Position numbers and translations under genes: made by a program
The notes under the pieces: generated by a model
The model's input: the letters and a program-made list of their open reading frames with translations, nothing else
Database searches by the model: none
What the model was told of the DNA's origin: nothing
Source: CAZFGN01 sp964518695
GTDB taxonomy: Bacteria > Patescibacteriota > Minisyncoccia > UBA6257 > Colwellbacteraceae
DNA: 30,099 nt
Assembly: GCA_964518695.1 (NCBI GenBank)
Contig: CAZFGN010000006.1
Location: 1 to 30,099 of the forward strand
Direction: 5' to 3'
Shown: positions 1-8,224 of the stretch, one piece after another
Layout of the letters: the number at the start of each line of letters is the position of its first letter
Numbering within the stretch: position 1 is the first letter of the stretch

Positions 1-9
1 TAAGAAAGT

Positions 10-2202
10 ATGAAAAAGATTAAATTTAATAAAAGCTTATTCATATATTCCCTTTTTGTTGCCTTCGGTTTCATATTCATTTACAGTATAGCTTCAGCGT
101 TTATTGGGCCTCCTGCCGGCGTCGTGCCCACAACAAATCCTAGTAGTGTAATTAGCATCTCAAGGGGAGGAACTGGCCTAGCAGGTCCAGGAGTTTCTGG
201 CAATGTGCTTACTTCTAATGGCACAGCCTGGGTAAGCTCTACTCCCGCCGCTACCGGAGTAGGCGGAGGCGGCACGGTAGACAAAATTCCCAAATTCACC
301 GCCTCGGGAACCATAGGTAATTCGCAAATCTTTGATAACGGCACGAATATTGGGATTGGGACGGCAAGTCCGGGATCAACGCTCGATGTAAAAGGAATCT
401 TAAGACTGTCGGGTTCCACCTCTGGTTTTGTTGGGTTTGCCCCGCCAGCCGTGGCTGGTTCTACCGTCTATAGTCTCCCCTCGGCTGATGGCACAAATGG
501 CCAATTTCTAAAAACTAATGGAGCGGGCGTGTTAAGCTTTGGAACCGCTGGAACGGCCGGAGATACGGTGGTTACTGTCGCGGCTAATGATACCCCGGCG
601 TCTTTGAAAGCAGCCGCCGATTACGTAGCTGATGGTACAGCGGACCAATCAGAAATCAATTCTGCGCTTGGAGCGGCAGACGTTGTCTACCTTATGCAGG
701 GAACCTATTCCGTTAACGGATCTATTTCTGTTACCTCTAATAAAGCTCTCATCGGTTCCGGCCGCAACAATACTGTGATCAAGCTCGCTAACAGCAGTCA
801 GGGAACTGGAATCAGTTTAATCGTTAACTCCGACACGGTCAGTGGAAATGCAAAAATCCGGCTTGCCAATTTCAAGATGGACGAAAATACTCTGAACAAC
901 ACGAATTTTAGCGTGAAGACGGTTGGCATCGAGTTCATTAAGGTAAATGACAGCGTTCTTGAGGATTTGTATATTTATGATTTCTCCGCAGGCGCGAATG
1001 CGTCAAGCGGGGGAATCAGGTTAACCACCTCTGTAAGGAACGTGGTCACGAACTCCATTTTTGAGAAGAATCATTACGGAGGAGTGCTAAATTTTTCAGG
1101 TTCTACGGAAAATGTCGTGTCAAACAACGTATTTCTTACGAGTTATGGGTCTGGAGTTAGTCTCGGCTCGAGTTCGGATCGCAACACTATTGTTGGCAAC
1201 ACTTTTACTGACGGCAGTTTGTTCGCTGTGAGTATCTTCGGCTCAAACGAGAATACGGTTGTTGGAAATTCCTCTAAGGGGCATTATAGTGGTGCGATTA
1301 GTGTCTGGGGTGGAAATTACAATATTATATCAAACAATGTGAGCAAAGGCGATGCTACCGGACAGGAAGAATCGGGAGCAATTCAGATTCGAGGCGATCT
1401 TACCCCTACTTATTCCAAACGGAATACCGTTATCGGCAATACGGTTATTGACAGCCGGGAGAGTGGAATCGGTCTTTGGCTTAACGCTCAAGAGAACATC
1501 GTCAAGGGGAACTATATCCGCGGAAGTCGGTGGCACGGTATTGCGTTAGATAATGGAAGTTCCCACAACGAGGTCGTTGGGAATTACTCTATAGAAAATA
1601 GTCAAGAGTTAAACAACACCTACGACAATATCAATATCACCGCCAATTCAGATTACAACAATGTGCAGACGAATACTGCCCGGCAGGGAGCACTTGCGAG
1701 TAAGCCTCGCTATGGCCTACGGATCAATTCTGGAGACTCCGATGCCAACTTAGTGACAAATAACGATTTGTACTCGTCAGGAGTCACCGATAATTTGTCA
1801 GATGCGGGCACTGGCACGGTGACGGCCGCCGGTAATAGACCGCAGGTGGCAGCCGGTGGTGGTGTGCCAGCTGGAGCTGTCTCTTTCTTTAATCTGGCGT
1901 CCTGTCCTACTGGCTGGACAGGGTTAGCCGCGGCACAAGGAAGATTTATCTTGGGTTTACCTGCTAGCGGAACTTTAGCAGGTACCGCGGGGGCGGCGGC
2001 GTTTGCCAATTTGGCCAATCCGTTCAATATTCCGGTGAGTCACAATCACACTATTTCATCAGCGATGAATGGCACACTGAACAGCTCAGGAGCTTGGCCG
2101 AGTGGGGATGCAATTAGTTTTGGGAGTATTAGTACAAGCAGTACTGGTGGAGGTACTCACACCCCTCCCTACATCCAGTTGCTCGTTTGCCAAAAAAGTT
2201 AG
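10..2202 (+). CDS. Secreted beta-helix protein with tail-collar-like C-terminus
   Basis: A 730-residue exported protein. Residues 1-31 form a signal peptide or anchor (basic start, long hydrophobic stretch, then SIASA). Residues about 50-140 contain GGTG and NVLTSNGTAW-type motifs common in phage tail fibres. From about residue 185 it resembles pectate-lyase-like proteins (ADYVADGTADQSEINSAL, then LIGSGRNNTVIKL), and residues 250-600 are Asn/Val/Gly-rich repeats of the N-x-V-x-G-N type expected of a right-handed parallel beta helix. The last 100 residues (CPTGWT, GRFILG, SHNHTIS, PPYIQLLVCQKS) resemble tail-collar or collagen-like fibre tips. No other phage genes lie nearby and pilus genes follow, so a cell-surface adhesin or carbohydrate-binding fibre is the likely role (inference). 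The start at 10 gives the signal peptide directly. Enzymatic activity cannot be judged. Confidence 0.85.
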   Translation: MKKIKFNKSLFIYSLFVAFGFIFIYSIASAFIGPPAGVVPTTNPSSVISISRGGTGLAGPGVSGNVLTSNGTAWVSSTPAATGVGGGGTVDKIPKFTASGTIGNSQIFDNGTNIGIGTASPGSTLDVKGILRLSGSTSGFVGFAPPAVAGSTVYSLPSADGTNGQFLKTNGAGVLSFGTAGTAGDTVVTVAANDTPASLKAAADYVADGTADQSEINSALGAADVVYLMQGTYSVNGSISVTSNKALIGSGRNNTVIKLANSSQGTGISLIVNSDTVSGNAKIRLANFKMDENTLNNTNFSVKTVGIEFIKVNDSVLEDLYIYDFSAGANASSGGIRLTTSVRNVVTNSIFEKNHYGGVLNFSGSTENVVSNNVFLTSYGSGVSLGSSSDRNTIVGNTFTDGSLFAVSIFGSNENTVVGNSSKGHYSGAISVWGGNYNIISNNVSKGDATGQEESGAIQIRGDLTPTYSKRNTVIGNTVIDSRESGIGLWLNAQENIVKGNYIRGSRWHGIALDNGSSHNEVVGNYSIENSQELNNTYDNINITANSDYNNVQTNTARQGALASKPRYGLRINSGDSDANLVTNNDLYSSGVTDNLSDAGTGTVTAAGNRPQVAAGGGVPAGAVSFFNLASCPTGWTGLAAAQGRFILGLPASGTLAGTAGAAAFANLANPFNIPVSHNHTISSAMNGTLNSSGAWPSGDAISFGSISTSSTGGGTHTPPYIQLLVCQKS

Positions 2203-2240
2203 CCTCATAATTATCCGACTTTTGTGTTAAAATATATTGT

Positions 2241-2663
2241 ATGAGTTGCAATAAAGGCGTAGCAACACTTCCTGTTGTGTTTCTTATTTCTGTTATTGTT
2301 ATAGAGCTCACCATAGCCGGAGTTGTCTTAGCGGCGTTTTTGAGCAACACTGTTTTTAGTTCCAAATTGTCCTCGGAAGCCTTAGCGGCGGCGCGCGCGG
2401 GGGCACAAGACGCCATCATAAAAATTATTCGTTATAAAAATTGTAACGCCAGTGATTGCGGGGGGGTGGTGCCTTATACAATTACGGTAGGCTCGAGGAG
2501 TACTGCCCTCGTGGGTTTAGTTGATAACGGTGACAATACTTTGACTATAACCTCCGAAGGTACGGCTTTTCTCACGAGAAAAAAGAAAATACAAGCTAGG
2601 GTTGGCGTCGATCCCGGCTCGGGGAAGGTAAGCGTTCTCTCTTTCGGCGAAATACCATTATAA
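2241..2663 (+). CDS. PilX-like minor pilin / pilus assembly protein
   Basis: A 140-residue protein with a short polar leader (MSCNKG) followed by a hydrophobic helix at residues 7-32 and then an amphipathic Ala-rich helix (SSEALAAARAGAQDAIIKI). That arrangement is typical of PilX/GspK-type minor pilins, whose usual motif reads AAxAGxxxA. The leader KG/VATLP could be a prepilin peptidase site, but the classical FTLIE box is absent. A small C-terminal beta-type domain carries two Cys (residues 69 and 74 by my count) that could form a disulphide. It ends 1 nt before the PilM-PilN-like gene, so the two are probably cotranscribed. A TAAAAT/TATATT stretch just upstream of the ATG may serve as a -10 element with a very short leader. 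The assignment rests on architecture, not on clear homology. Confidence 0.6.
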   Translation: MSCNKGVATLPVVFLISVIVIELTIAGVVLAAFLSNTVFSSKLSSEALAAARAGAQDAIIKIIRYKNCNASDCGGVVPYTITVGSRSTALVGLVDNGDNTLTITSEGTAFLTRKKKIQARVGVDPGSGKVSVLSFGEIPL

Positions 2664-2664
2664 A

Positions 2665-4500
2665 ATGAGCCTCGGGAAGCTAGTTCTAAACCTAACGCGC
2701 CTATTATCTCCATCTCCAAAGATTGGTGGATTAGAAATTACTGATTCCGCTATTCGCTTCTCGGAACTAAAAAAAGACGGCGATTTAAATGTTTCTTTAA
2801 GGTTGCCCCCAGATATTTGGGAATCGGGAAAGATTAAAGAGGGCAAGATGGCAGATTTTGGCGCAGCTCTCAAAAATCTTCACTCTCAACTTTCCGCCGA
2901 TAATAAGAAAATTATTAACGCTATTCTAACTCTTCCAGACAGCAGTGTTTATATACAGTCTTTTAGCGTTTCTAGGGTTGCCGAAGATAATCTAATGGAA
3001 GCGGCGGATTTAAATCTGCGAATGCTTTCTCCTATACCCGTAGAAAGTTCATATTATGGTTGGCAAAGGATCGCAGGAAATGAGGCGAGTGGCGATACGA
3101 TTGAGCTTCTAGGGGCTTTTGCTCCGATCTCGAATGTGGATGGTATCCTTCTTGCTCTGCACGAAGCAGGTTTTGGAGTAGCTGCAGTGGAATTCGCGGC
3201 TCTAAGCTTGGTAAGACAGCTTAATACTCTAAAGCTTGTAGATAAGGCATTGCCTCATCTTATTATTCACGTTACTACCAGTGGTTTTGATTTTATTGTG
3301 GTGAAGAATGGTAATCTCTACTTCGATTACTTCTATCCCTGGAATCTTATCCAAGCCGACTATCGGAACATACCTTTAGATAAGCTCAAAGAAGTCGTAA
3401 GATCTGAAATGAGTAAGGTTTTTAATTTTTACGTTAGTCATTGGGGGGGGCAAATCAAAAACTTACTCGTGATAACGCCGACGTTAGGAGAGGAGTTTAG
3501 AGGTATGGCAAGTGAAAAATTCCCCGACTCAAAAACAGAAATATTGTCTCCAGAGAGCGTGACGGTTGTAGGTGGGGCTGCTATTCGCGGGAGAATTCCA
3601 CGAGGTGAAGATTTTGACATTAGCTTGACGAGCGAATCGGCTGCCAAGATCTTTGAGCAAGAGCAAGACCTGCATTTTATAGCTATCTGGAGAAACATAA
3701 TTTCCACAGTAGCCGGTTTTATGCTTCTCGTCTTTTCCATAACCGACATTTACTTGTCTCGTTCGGTAGATAGCATAACTCGACAAGGAGAATCGTCAGT
3801 TACCGGTCAGATAGAGGAAGCTGAACTTCTAAGATTAGAAAGTAAGGCTAAAGATTTTAATAAACTCGTTGAATTGGTGGGTGTTACTAAAATATCAAGT
3901 CGCGAGATATCTCCCTTCTTAATACAACTTAACAATTTAGCCGGAGCGAGTATTTCTTTTGATAAAATTTATCTCCAATCGCTCGATAAACCAGCTGCGA
4001 TTTCTGGTAGTGCCTTGAGCCAAGATGCTATTTTCAAATTTGAGGAAAGGCTGAAATCTCAAACGCAACTTGCGGATGTGAACTTGCCGTTCTCTAGCAT
4101 TGTTACGAAACCTAATGGCCAATTCTCTTTTGATGGCACTTTTCGTATCCAAGGTTTGGACTTTAAGATAGAAGTGCCGGAAGCCGAGTTAAGGTTGGAG
4201 AAGGAAAAAAAGAAGGATAAAGAGGCCTTGAGTAAGGAACTTGTAAATGTTACGGATGCTGTCAAAGCGATAAAACCGGTTGCTAAGGGGCCGATTATAA
4301 CTTTTGGTAGACTTGACTTCACATCTGTTTCGGACCCCGCAACTCTAGAGGTATCGGCGTTAGATGAAGAAGTTGCCAATTTTTTTAAAAACAAGCTTGA
4401 GCAATCGCCAAATTTCCACGATGTTGAGATTATATCAGGTTTCAAGAAGTTAGATAATGGAATGGTTAGATTCTCTATAAGATTTTGGGTAAGCTTATAA
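2665..4500 (+). CDS. PilM-PilN-like fusion, type IV pilus inner-membrane platform
   Basis: A 611-residue protein. Residues 1-330 look like the actin-like ATPase PilM: an opening strand GGLEITDSAIRFSELK and later segments such as EFAALSLVRQL and VVGGAAIRG. One transmembrane helix follows at about 343-364 (STVAGFMLLVFSITDIYL). Residues 365-611 have a PilN/PilO-like periplasmic layout: a coiled coil, two small alpha/beta domains (for example LQSLDKPAAISGSAL and VEIISGFKKLDNGMVRFSI) and a Lys/Glu-rich linker near 505-520. In most bacteria PilM and PilN are separate proteins that bind through the PilN N-terminus; here they appear to be a single chain. It would sit at the inner membrane and connect the pilus motor to the assembly platform. 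It begins 1 nt after the minor pilin and meets pth tail to tail. Confidence 0.7.
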   Translation: MSLGKLVLNLTRLLSPSPKIGGLEITDSAIRFSELKKDGDLNVSLRLPPDIWESGKIKEGKMADFGAALKNLHSQLSADNKKIINAILTLPDSSVYIQSFSVSRVAEDNLMEAADLNLRMLSPIPVESSYYGWQRIAGNEASGDTIELLGAFAPISNVDGILLALHEAGFGVAAVEFAALSLVRQLNTLKLVDKALPHLIIHVTTSGFDFIVVKNGNLYFDYFYPWNLIQADYRNIPLDKLKEVVRSEMSKVFNFYVSHWGGQIKNLLVITPTLGEEFRGMASEKFPDSKTEILSPESVTVVGGAAIRGRIPRGEDFDISLTSESAAKIFEQEQDLHFIAIWRNIISTVAGFMLLVFSITDIYLSRSVDSITRQGESSVTGQIEEAELLRLESKAKDFNKLVELVGVTKISSREISPFLIQLNNLAGASISFDKIYLQSLDKPAAISGSALSQDAIFKFEERLKSQTQLADVNLPFSSIVTKPNGQFSFDGTFRIQGLDFKIEVPEAELRLEKEKKKDKEALSKELVNVTDAVKAIKPVAKGPIITFGRLDFTSVSDPATLEVSALDEEVANFFKNKLEQSPNFHDVEIISGFKKLDNGMVRFSIRFWVSL

Positions 4501-4502
4501 TT

Positions 4503-5039
4503 TTATTCCAAGGCCAAGTTCACCCTTATCAGAGGATAAAGCTTTTCTATGACGCGTAGGTTATCTTTGCTAATCTTCTTAAGAACAAAATCCCCCGCTC
4601 TTGCCCTCCGTAGTTTTGATGAAGGAGGGTTAGCTTTTGGTCTGATGCCTATCCGCAATCGCGAGAAATTTTTAGTCCCGATTGCTTTTATTACGGAATC
4701 CACCCCTTTATGTCCAGCCGATCCTCGGCCGAACGAAATTTTGTATTTTCCTAATTCGATGTCGGAATCATCTTGGATAACAAGCATTTGTTCTGGTTTT
4801 AGTTTGAAGTATTTCATGGCTGTGAATATCGCGTTTCCAGACTGGTTCATTGAATGAAGGGGTCTTACAAAGGCGTTGTTGCCGACTTTAGCATATTCAA
4901 AGCCGCGCGCGGTTTTCATTTCGGCGTTTTTGGTGAGGTAGGCTAAAAATAGTCTGCCCACATTGTGGTAAGTGTTTTCGTATACGTCACCTGGATTGCC
5001 AAGACCTACGATGAGTTTATACCTTGAGCTTGCAGTCAT
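4503..5039 (-). CDS. pth: Peptidyl-tRNA hydrolase
   Basis: A 178-residue enzyme that releases tRNA from peptidyl-tRNA that has dropped off the ribosome. The family signature is clear: GLGNPG at residues 12-17 with Asn15, NTYHNVG with the catalytic His25, MNQSG with Asn65, the acidic motif QDDSD at 89-93, and GSAGHKG followed by RLRIGI. The usual GGHNG motif reads AGHKG, so the position of E. coli Asn114 is Lys; the family tolerates some variation there. Its length is slightly under the usual 185-195 residues. It is convergent with the pilus fusion gene (2 nt between stops) and divergent from lepB, with 18 nt between the start codons, so the two promoters must overlap. Confidence 0.93.
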   Translation of the reverse strand: MTASSRYKLIVGLGNPGDVYENTYHNVGRLFLAYLTKNAEMKTARGFEYAKVGNNAFVRPLHSMNQSGNAIFTAMKYFKLKPEQMLVIQDDSDIELGKYKISFGRGSAGHKGVDSVIKAIGTKNFSRLRIGIRPKANPPSSKLRRARAGDFVLKKISKDNLRVIEKLYPLIRVNLALE

Positions 5040-5057
5040 CTATGTTATTGTATTAAA

Positions 5058-5615
5058 ATGTTGCCAATGAAACAATTCCTTCTGCCCTTTTGGGAGGTTG
5101 CAGAAACTTTAGTCATCGCCTTACTCTCTATTTTTATTATTTATACATATGTCGCCCAACCGTTTGTTGTCCAGGGGGCGAGTATGAAGCCAAATTTCTC
5201 TGATGGTGATTATATATTAATAGACGAGATTACCTATAGGTTTAGAGCGCCCGAAAGAGGCGAAGTGATAGTTTTCAGAAATCCGAACAAGAAGAATGAG
5301 TCGGAATTTTACATAAAAAGGGTCATAGGATTGCCAGGCGAAGAGGTTATGATAAATACTAAGACCGTTAAGATAAACGGTGAGGTTTTGAAAGAAGACT
5401 ATTTGCCGATTGAGAATGGCATCTCCGGTGAGCGTGTTTTTGATCTTGGGGCTGATGAATACTTTGTTATGGGTGATAATAGGGCCGAGAGTTATGATTC
5501 GAGAAGCTGGGGGCCGTTGAAGCGGAAGGGGATAATCGGTTCGGTGCGTTTAAGGTTTTGGCCGGTGAACCAAATTCATATATTCAGGGAGGTCATAAAC
5601 TACAATTATTCTTAA
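5058..5615 (+). CDS. lepB: Signal peptidase I
   Basis: A 185-residue membrane protease that removes signal peptides from exported proteins. One N-terminal helix (about residues 14-33) anchors it. The Ser-Lys dyad is visible: GASMKPN gives Ser42 as nucleophile and YIKRVIG gives Lys87 as general base. The later box E motif (GDNRAESYDSRSWG) is complete. The size matches compact Gram-positive-type enzymes with a single membrane helix. An alternative start is Met4 at 5067; a TATTAA stretch at about 5050 lies so close to the ATG that a nearly leaderless mRNA is possible. It is followed by hisS after 4 nt. Confidence 0.95.
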   Translation: MLPMKQFLLPFWEVAETLVIALLSIFIIYTYVAQPFVVQGASMKPNFSDGDYILIDEITYRFRAPERGEVIVFRNPNKKNESEFYIKRVIGLPGEEVMINTKTVKINGEVLKEDYLPIENGISGERVFDLGADEYFVMGDNRAESYDSRSWGPLKRKGIIGSVRLRFWPVNQIHIFREVINYNYS

Positions 5616-5619
5616 TGAT

Positions 5620-6924
5620 ATGGCAACCTTGAAAAAAGAAGTTGTGAAGAAGCGAAAGGAAGTAAAAAATGTTTTGTTTCAAGCCCCTAAGGGTATGCAC
5701 GACATACTCCCTTCGGAGTGGCTTATTTGGGAAAAAATCTACAAGTCCGTTAAAGAGATCTCCGAGTTTTATAATTTTGCGAGAATCGAGACGCCTATTT
5801 TGGAAGATATCGAGCTCTTTGTGAGGGGCGTAGGAGAGGCGACTGATATAGTAGAGAAGGAAATATTCATTTCGCGTACCAAAGGAGGAGACAAATTAGC
5901 GCTCCGCCCGGAAATTACGGCCCCGGTCATTAGAAGTTACCTACAGCACGGCTTACATCGTCTTCCTCAACCTTTGAAGCTTTACTACCTAGGCCCTGTT
6001 TTCCGTCATGAAAAGCCACAGGCGGGCAGGTATCGTGAGTTTAATCAGTTAGGTTTTGAAATAATAGGCGGAGAAGGCGATCCTCTCTATGATGCCCAGG
6101 CGATTATTGTTATGTATAGATTTTTAGAGGAAGTAAAAGCCAAAAATCTAACAGTCCAAGTTAATAGTATAGGTTGCCGTGTGTGCCGGCCTAACTACCG
6201 TCGTCGTTTGGTTGATTATTACAAAAAGCAAAAAGTTTGCAAGGATTGCACAAGGCGTCTCGAGAAGAACCCGCTTCGCCTTCTTGATTGTAAAGAGGAA
6301 ATGTGCGCTCCGGTGAAACTTCAGGCTCCTAGTATTCTAGATAGTTTGTGTAGTGCTTGCAGAAACCATTTTAAGGAAAACTTGGAATTTCTTGACGAAG
6401 TGAACATTCCTTATTCGTTGAATCATCAGCTGGTTAGAGGGTTAGATTATTATAACCGGACGGTTTTCGAAATTTTTACCGAGGGTAGTAATTTAGCTAT
6501 AGCCTCTGGCGGCCGCTATGACTACTTAACGGAGATGTTGGGTGGGCGAGCGACACCGGCAACGGGAGTCGCCGCTGGAGTTGAGAGGATAATAGAGATC
6601 GTGAAAGCTGATCCGAGCTATCAAAATCATAAAGTTAAGAATAAAGTTTTCTTGATCCATGTTGGAGAGATGACTAAAAAGAAATGTTTGTCTCTCGTAG
6701 AAGCGTTCAGGAAAGAAAATCTTCCAATATTCGAAACTTTGGGTAAAGATTCTCTCTCTGCCCAGCTTGAAAGAGCTCACAAAATGGCCTCGCCGCTTGC
6801 GCTTATTCTTGGACAGAAGGAAGTTTACGAAGAGAGCATTATTGTGAGAGATATGGAAACAGGTACGCAAGAATCAGTACCTGTTAATAAAGTGGTCGAC
6901 GAAGTTAGAAGAAGATTAAAATGA
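5620..6924 (+). CDS. hisS: Histidyl-tRNA synthetase
   Basis: A 434-residue class II synthetase charging tRNA-His. The N-terminal catalytic core has the PKGMHDILP opening, motif 2 around ALRPEITAPVIRSYL and FRHEKPQAGRYREF, the histidine-specific LVRGLDYYNRTVFEI, ASGGRYDYL, and motif 3 at GVAAGVERI. Residues about 185-250 contain four Cys pairs or near-pairs (CRVC, CKDC, CKEEMC, CSAC), which suggest a metal-binding insertion of the sort seen in a subset of bacterial and archaeal HisRS. The C-terminal anticodon-binding domain starts near residue 345 (VFLIHVGEM) and is complete. A basic 20-residue N-terminal extension precedes the core. The gene lies 4 nt after lepB and ends in TGA, which supports the standard code. 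Confidence 0.96.
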   Translation: MATLKKEVVKKRKEVKNVLFQAPKGMHDILPSEWLIWEKIYKSVKEISEFYNFARIETPILEDIELFVRGVGEATDIVEKEIFISRTKGGDKLALRPEITAPVIRSYLQHGLHRLPQPLKLYYLGPVFRHEKPQAGRYREFNQLGFEIIGGEGDPLYDAQAIIVMYRFLEEVKAKNLTVQVNSIGCRVCRPNYRRRLVDYYKKQKVCKDCTRRLEKNPLRLLDCKEEMCAPVKLQAPSILDSLCSACRNHFKENLEFLDEVNIPYSLNHQLVRGLDYYNRTVFEIFTEGSNLAIASGGRYDYLTEMLGGRATPATGVAAGVERIIEIVKADPSYQNHKVKNKVFLIHVGEMTKKKCLSLVEAFRKENLPIFETLGKDSLSAQLERAHKMASPLALILGQKEVYEESIIVRDMETGTQESVPVNKVVDEVRRRLK

Positions 6925-6932
6925 TGGTAAAT

Positions 6933-7021
6933 GCAAAATGGAAAGATCAAAAGTCAAAATGACAGTGTAAAATGTAAAAATTTTATAATTTTTATTTTTC
7001 ATTTTGATATTTTCATTTTGC
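6933..7021. repeat. AT-rich inverted repeat between hisS and the HIT gene
   Basis: Arms 6933-6952 and 7002-7021 can pair over 20 positions, 18 Watson-Crick and two G-T. An inner hairpin (AAAAATT/AATTTTT) lies around 6977-6994. The loop and flanks are low-complexity A/T. It could act as a terminator for hisS or be a small intergenic repeat; a second element with different arms lies at 7671-7772. Confidence 0.6.
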
Positions 7022-7035
7022 AATAAATATATAAT

Positions 7036-7467
7036 ATGAACTGTCTATTTTGTAAAATTGCTAATCACGAGATCCCGGCTGACATTATTTACGAAGATGA
7101 AAAAGTTGTGGCCTTTTTGGATATCCACCCTATCGCTCCTGGACATACTGTGATCATTCCTAAAGTTCACGCCGAGAATATTTTGGACTTGAAAAAAGAA
7201 ATGATTGCCCCGGTTTTCGAATCCGCAAAAGCGCTCACAAGTGTTTTAGATAAAGCGTTAAATCCGCAAGGCTTTACAATTGGTATAAACCACGGTAAAG
7301 TAAGCGGGCAAACGATTGACCACCTTCATATTCACATCATACCTAGATTTAGCGGTGATGGCGGTAGTTCGCTGCATTCGGTGGTAAATAATCAACCAAA
7401 AGAATCCCTCACAAATTTAAAAGAAAGAATACTTAAATTTATCGACCATGGCGGGAATAATAATTAA
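7036..7467 (+). CDS. HIT family nucleotide hydrolase
   Basis: A 143-residue histidine-triad protein of the Hint/HinT type. It opens with a zinc-type CLFC (residues 3-6), has the conserved AFLDIHPIAPGHTVIIPK segment, and closes with the triad HLHIHIIPRF giving His96, His98 and His100, the last being the nucleophile in this family. Members hydrolyse nucleoside phosphoramidates or dinucleotides; the exact substrate cannot be read from sequence. Its 3' end overlaps rpsU by 20 nt, so the two are translationally coupled. A TATAAT overlaps the bases just before the ATG, so if used as a -10 box it would place transcription initiation inside the gene; a promoter further upstream in the AT-rich repeat is more likely. 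Confidence 0.93.
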   Translation: MNCLFCKIANHEIPADIIYEDEKVVAFLDIHPIAPGHTVIIPKVHAENILDLKKEMIAPVFESAKALTSVLDKALNPQGFTIGINHGKVSGQTIDHLHIHIIPRFSGDGGSSLHSVVNNQPKESLTNLKERILKFIDHGGNNN

Positions 7468-7666
7468 AAAAAAAGAAGGAGAGCCTGTCACCTCCCTTGT
7501 CTATCGTTTTACAAAGAAGGTTCAGCAGAGCGGTGTTTTGCGTGAAGCCAAGAAGAGACGTTTCAGCCATCGAAGAGTAACTAGAAATAAACGTCACATC
7601 TCAGCGTTATATAAGTTAGAAAAAACCTCTAAGCTTATAAGAGAAAAAAAGCTGGGTATTGTGTAG
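7448..7666 (+). CDS. rpsU: Ribosomal protein bS21
   Basis: A 72-residue, strongly basic protein of the small ribosomal subunit, near the anti-Shine-Dalgarno region of 16S rRNA. The family pattern is visible: an N-terminal beta segment (IIIKKKEGEPVTSLVYRF), then a Lys/Arg helix with LREAKKRRFSHRRVTRNKR. The start at 7448 lies inside the HIT gene in another frame, with no obvious ribosome site, so it probably depends on coupling to HIT translation. Confidence 0.85.
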   Translation: MAGIIIKKKEGEPVTSLVYRFTKKVQQSGVLREAKKRRFSHRRVTRNKRHISALYKLEKTSKLIREKKLGIV

Positions 7667-7670
7667 GGGC

Positions 7671-7772
7671 ATAATTTTCAATCAATGACCGAATCTTAAA
7701 TGTAGCAAACTGTTTTCAAATCAGAGCATTTTAAATTAAATGAAGATTGTAAATTGTGAAATTGAAAATTAT
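7671..7772. repeat. AT-rich inverted repeat between rpsU and yqeY
   Basis: Perfect 12-nt arms (ATAATTTTCAAT at 7671-7682 and its complement at 7761-7772) enclose about 78 nt of low-complexity A/T sequence with short internal repeats such as GATTGTAAATTGTGAAATTG. It is similar in style to the element at 6933-7021. Together they bracket the HIT-rpsU pair. No ORF or recognisable RNA gene lies within. Confidence 0.5.
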
Positions 7773-7777
7773 TAAAT

Positions 7778-8224
7778 ATGACCCTCATTGAAAAACTCCA
7801 GAACGACATGAAAGAGGCTCTAAAAGAAGGAGCCGTTTTTAGATTGGGTACATTGCGAATGGTGTCATCTGCTATCCACAATCTTGAAATTGAAAAAAGG
7901 GCGAGGGTTACGGAGGGGCTCACGGACGAGGAAGTAATGAACGTTTTAAGGAAAGAAGCTAAAAAAAGGAAGGAAGCGGCAGATATTTACGGGAGTGCGA
8001 ACCGCAATGATCTAAAGGAAAAAGAAATTAGAGAACTTGAAATAATACAGTCTTATTTACCAGCGGAACTAGGGCGTAGCGAGATAGAAGATATAGTTAA
8101 GGTAGTTTTAGCTTCGGGAGAGAAAGAGTTCGGCAAAATTATGAAAAAGGTTATGAGTGAGGTGGGAGGTCGGGCCGAAGGAGGTAGGGTGAGCGAGCTA
8201 ATCAAAAAGAATTTAGTAATTTAA
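7778..8224 (+). CDS. GatB/YqeY domain protein
   Basis: A 148-residue helical protein matching the stand-alone YqeY family, which resembles the tRNA-binding tail of the GatB amidotransferase subunit. Typical features are the opening LIEKLQNDMKEALKEG, LGTLRMVSSAIHNLEIEKR, LTDEEVMNVLRKEAKKRKEA, the YLPAEL segment and the closing FGKIMKKVMSEVGGRAEGG. The full family length of about 148 residues is present. Its biochemical role is not established; the GatB relation suggests tRNA binding. It is the first gene of a run to ftsZ: ybeY starts on the base after its stop codon. Confidence 0.92.
   Translation: MTLIEKLQNDMKEALKEGAVFRLGTLRMVSSAIHNLEIEKRARVTEGLTDEEVMNVLRKEAKKRKEAADIYGSANRNDLKEKEIRELEIIQSYLPAELGRSEIEDIVKVVLASGEKEFGKIMKKVMSEVGGRAEGGRVSELIKKNLVI

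Noticed and set aside
10..2202. Prophage end
   Set aside because: Tail-fibre-like motifs alone do not show a prophage; the neighbours are pilus and housekeeping genes and no integrase or att site is seen.
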